Below, in pieces: positions 19,951 to 21,869 of a stretch of 21,869 nt of DNA. The notes beneath the pieces were generated by a model that saw only the letters and a program-made list of their open reading frames with translations, did no database searches and was not told the DNA's origin. Origin of the DNA: a virus; IMG/VR virus record IMGVR_UViG_3300007352_000055, positions 1 through 21,869 of that record, one strand, 5' to 3'. Position numbers and translations under genes: made by a program. Each line of letters begins with the position of its first letter. Position 1 is the stretch's first letter.

Positions 19951-20212
19951 GTTTGCAGAACTCTTAAATGAGCATGGGGCTTCGTTAGAAGATATTGCGA
20001 GAGGGATGGGTAACGTTCTCCGCAATGGCGAGCCAGCTGAGATTATTCGCGTGTCTCAATTGGCTCTCCAAACTCATGGAGTTTTGCGCGAAGCAGATAA
20101 GCCCACGATTCCGGCCATTCACATTAATATTATGGGAAAAGAGCAACGGAGTCTCTTGCAACTAATTACGCCGAATATTCATAATGCAAAAATCGAGGGA
20201 CCAACTAATTAA
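19847..20212 (+). CDS. Possible terminase small subunit (121 aa)
   Basis: The frame (MKLQPFDPAQEALKLAGIGV) has a helical coiled N-terminal part. A segment FAELLNEHGASLEDIARGMG and then AEIIRVSQLALQTHGVLRE follows the helix-helix pattern often seen in small terminase-like phage proteins (a helix-turn-helix, then an ALELALKLHG-like helix). Size and position one to three genes before TerL agree. The C-terminus (HINIMGKEQRSLLQLITP) may be the oligomerisation or portal-facing tail. No SD is visible. Assignment by context and weak resemblance only. Confidence 0.4.
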   Translation: MKLQPFDPAQEALKLAGIGVKNLEESKKVEATQNKFAELLNEHGASLEDIARGMGNVLRNGEPAEIIRVSQLALQTHGVLREADKPTIPAIHINIMGKEQRSLLQLITPNIHNAKIEGPTN

Positions 20213-20213
20213 T

Positions 20214-20510
20214 ATGGCTAATGCAACTTCATCTCCTGCGACTTCTACTCCTGGGGCCGCGTCCCCGGCGGCACATGAAAAGTCGCGGGTTTATATCCTC
20301 CACTTTCGCCAAGGAAATATGCTTCAGAAGAAGCACTTTAACTTTTGCGGCCCGCTTAGAGAAGCCGTGATGCGTGCGCGTGAACATTGCGATAAAATGG
20401 GTTATCGCCACGTATGGACGCGGCCCTTTGTAGTAGATTTAGAGCATCAAGAAAAGCTCAAAGCTACTGGATACGAAGGAAATGTGGAGGATGCTTTCGA
20501 TGAAGCGTAG
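20214..20510 (+). CDS. Unknown protein with Ala/Ser/Pro-rich N-terminus (98 aa)
   Basis: ATG 20214 lies one base after the previous stop; an ATG at 20184 would overlap the upstream gene. A GAGGG lies about 15 bases upstream. The first 20 residues (MANATSSPATSTPGAASPAA) are a low-complexity linker. The remainder is a compact alpha/beta sequence (VYILHFRQGNMLQKKHFNFC, then REAVMRAREHCDKMGYRHVW). No family recognised. The low-complexity head resembles flexible ends of virion proteins, but this is speculative. Confidence 0.6.
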   Translation: MANATSSPATSTPGAASPAAHEKSRVYILHFRQGNMLQKKHFNFCGPLREAVMRAREHCDKMGYRHVWTRPFVVDLEHQEKLKATGYEGNVEDAFDEA

Positions 20511-20814
20511 ATTTCTGTTCGCATTACCTGTACTCCCGCTGTTTCTTCAGCGCGCGTTCGGGCAAAATCCTACCAAACTCGACGCGGCTCAAATTAGGCC
20601 GAGTCTTACTATTGTTTCCGAAACAGTTACGCGTAACGGAAACACTTTAACCCTCTCCTTTACCCCCGCCAATTCCTTCATTCAGCTTTTCATTAATGGC
20701 CTTCAAGTGCGGCCAAATCGAGATTTCCTCATTGCAGGAAATATTATTACGCTTAACGACGCTTATAATACTCTCGATGCCTCCGCTACTTTCGATGTTT
20801 ATTATTACCGTTAA
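20500..20814 (+). CDS. Signal-peptide protein with phage beta-sandwich-like domain (104 aa)
   Basis: ATG 20500 is chosen because GGAGG sits eight bases upstream, whereas the earlier ATGs overlap the SD itself. It overlaps the previous stop. The product starts MKRRFLFALPVLPLFLQRAF, a classical Sec signal peptide with a likely cleavage after AFG. The mature part has strand pairs typical of beta-sandwich modules seen in tail or surface proteins: NTLTLSFTPANSF, LFINGLQVRPNRDFLIAG and NIITLND, ending FDVYYYR. A secreted protein inside the packaging operon is unusual. It may alter the host envelope or superinfection; the function is unproven. Confidence 0.65.
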   Translation: MKRRFLFALPVLPLFLQRAFGQNPTKLDAAQIRPSLTIVSETVTRNGNTLTLSFTPANSFIQLFINGLQVRPNRDFLIAGNIITLNDAYNTLDASATFDVYYYR

Positions 20815-20822
20815 TCCTTCCT

Positions 20823-21869
20823 ATGGAAGTAAATATCGAGTTTCGCAATCGTGAACAAGAACTCTTTTTCTGGACACGAACGCGAAATAATTGCTTTTCT
20901 GGTGGTTTTGGCAACGGCAAGAGTTATGCTGGCTGTCTTCGAGCTTTTATAATGCTCAGCACCTTCCCTAAATATAGGATGGTGATTGCAAGACAAGTTC
21001 TGAAAGACCTTATTGAGACGACGCAGAAGACGTTTTTTAAGATTTGCCCGCCGTCTCTAATTAAAAGCCACTCTAAGCAGAGTAACATTACTGAGCTTGT
21101 AAATGGATCAACAATCCTCTGGATGCACTTGGACGCTTTCGATGAGCAATCCATGCGAGGATTGGAAATTAATAGCGCTCTCCTCGACCAAGCAGAAGAG
21201 ATTGATGAAGGCATCTATCTTATCCTCGATTCCCGAATTGGACGATGGGATCAAGCGCAAGTTCCAGAAGAATACCTTGAAGGAAATCCTTATTGGCCGC
21301 GTGACGACTATAATCGGCCCCGCGTGCCCAACTTCATCGATATTCTTTGTAACCCCGATACCACTTTTCACTGGATTTACAGGCGTTATCACCCCGATTC
21401 CATCGAACGAATCGAAGACCATTTCTATATTGAAGGAGCTACCGACGAATCACTAAACGACCCGCATACAATTGCGCAGATGAAAATGCGCGATCCTGAA
21501 TGGGTCCAAAAGTATTTCTACGGTAAATGGGGCTTTTCTGGTGCCCAAGTCCATTCGATCCATAATGAATCAATACTCGAATGGAATCCAGATTTTATTG
21601 CTGAGCTTAGGCGTAATTCTGCTCTTTATAGGATTCTCGATCATGGTGATGCTTGCCCAACCTGTTGTCTCTGGGCCGCAGCCTATAAGGGAGTTTACAT
21701 TTTCTATCGGGAGTATTACTCTCTTAACGATGTTATATCTTCTCATCGGCAGAACATTGATGCGCTAAGCACGTATCGAAGCGTAGGCGGCCAAGATATC
21801 CAAGAGTATTACTCAGGAAATTATGCCGATCCTTCGATCTTTCGTAAAGCCTCCCAAAAGGATGGCGGA
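20823..21869 (+). CDS. terL: Terminase large subunit, 3' end cut by the window
   Basis: An open frame of 349 codons runs from ATG 20823 (MEVNIEFRNREQELFFW) to the right edge without a stop. The ATPase half has Walker A GGFGNGKS (27-34), the coupling-type motif of TerL, and Walker B ALLDQAEEI (119-127), where a Glu pair follows the hydrophobic strand. The nuclease half begins at RILDHGD (270-276, D273 as the first RNase H-fold acid). A second acidic motif reads ADPS (335-338). The enzyme cuts concatemeric DNA and drives it into the prohead. The final catalytic region is missing because the contig ends. No SD is visible before the start. Confidence 0.93.
   Translation, partial: MEVNIEFRNREQELFFWTRTRNNCFSGGFGNGKSYAGCLRAFIMLSTFPKYRMVIARQVLKDLIETTQKTFFKICPPSLIKSHSKQSNITELVNGSTILWMHLDAFDEQSMRGLEINSALLDQAEEIDEGIYLILDSRIGRWDQAQVPEEYLEGNPYWPRDDYNRPRVPNFIDILCNPDTTFHWIYRRYHPDSIERIEDHFYIEGATDESLNDPHTIAQMKMRDPEWVQKYFYGKWGFSGAQVHSIHNESILEWNPDFIAELRRNSALYRILDHGDACPTCCLWAAAYKGVYIFYREYYSLNDVISSHRQNIDALSTYRSVGGQDIQEYYSGNYADPSIFRKASQKDGG

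Noticed and set aside
21108-21422. 104-codon minus-strand frame within terL
   Set aside because: Lies opposite a convincing TerL with intact motifs; no SD.
1-21869. tRNA, rRNA, CRISPR array, IS element or integrase
   Set aside because: No cloverleaf, repeat-spacer pattern, transposase motif or recombinase motif was seen on either strand by eye.

Overview
The window is one end of an assembled contig from a tailed double-stranded DNA bacteriophage, most likely environmental or metagenomic. The phage assignment rests on a terminase large subunit cut by the right edge, a family A replicative DNA polymerase with a SPO1-type domain order, a RecA-like (Sak4-type) recombination ATPase beside an SSB-like protein, a RecB/Cas4-type nuclease, an SNF2-type helicase, and dozens of tiny tightly packed genes. 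No rRNA, tRNA, IS element, CRISPR array, integrase or repressor was seen. All three stop codons are used, which fits the standard bacterial code. The host cannot be named. The first 74 bases are not biological: they are an Illumina P7/TruSeq adapter read-through followed by a poly-T run.

Left arm (75-15370, all minus strand). This is a replication, recombination and nucleotide-metabolism module read leftward from a promoter at 15445-15472. In transcription order it holds several small unknown genes, an SNF2-type helicase, two short ORFs, a pyrimidine-dimer-glycosylase-like protein, a run of small Cys-rich proteins, a PD-(D/E)XK nuclease with an apparent Fe-S cluster signature, a Sak4-like ATPase, an SSB-like protein, the 840-residue DNA polymerase, a DUF3987-like P-loop protein and a MazG-like pyrophosphohydrolase. 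A truncated gene runs into the adapter. Genes overlap by ATGA or TAATG junctions, and Shine-Dalgarno (SD) sequences are often embedded in the last codons of the upstream gene.

Central switch (15371-15975). About 600 bases without a gene separate leftward from rightward transcription. They contain four CATTGAT-like repeats about 80 bases apart, a 9-bp GC-rich stem-loop and an 8-bp AT-rich dyad, and are flanked by outward-facing promoters. This is the best replication-origin candidate in the window.

Right arm (15976-21869). Two small plus-strand genes end in a hairpin-rich, bidirectional terminator region. Facing them is a two-gene minus-strand cassette: a MoxR/CobS-type AAA+ ATPase with an added zinc finger and an L7/L12-like domain, plus a partner resembling a degenerate VWA protein. 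A 600-base regulatory region (18948-19557) follows, with phased A-tracts, back-to-back divergent promoters overlapping small dyads, and a structured leader RNA. It drives the packaging genes: a small ORF, a possible small terminase, an unknown gene, a signal-peptide protein and TerL.

The most noteworthy points are the AAA+/VWA-like cassette, the UDG-fused polymerase, the structured leader before the packaging genes, a shared TTGACA/TGCTAT promoter signature, and a marked excess of the hexamer GCGGCC/GGCCGC. All counts and pairings were made by eye.
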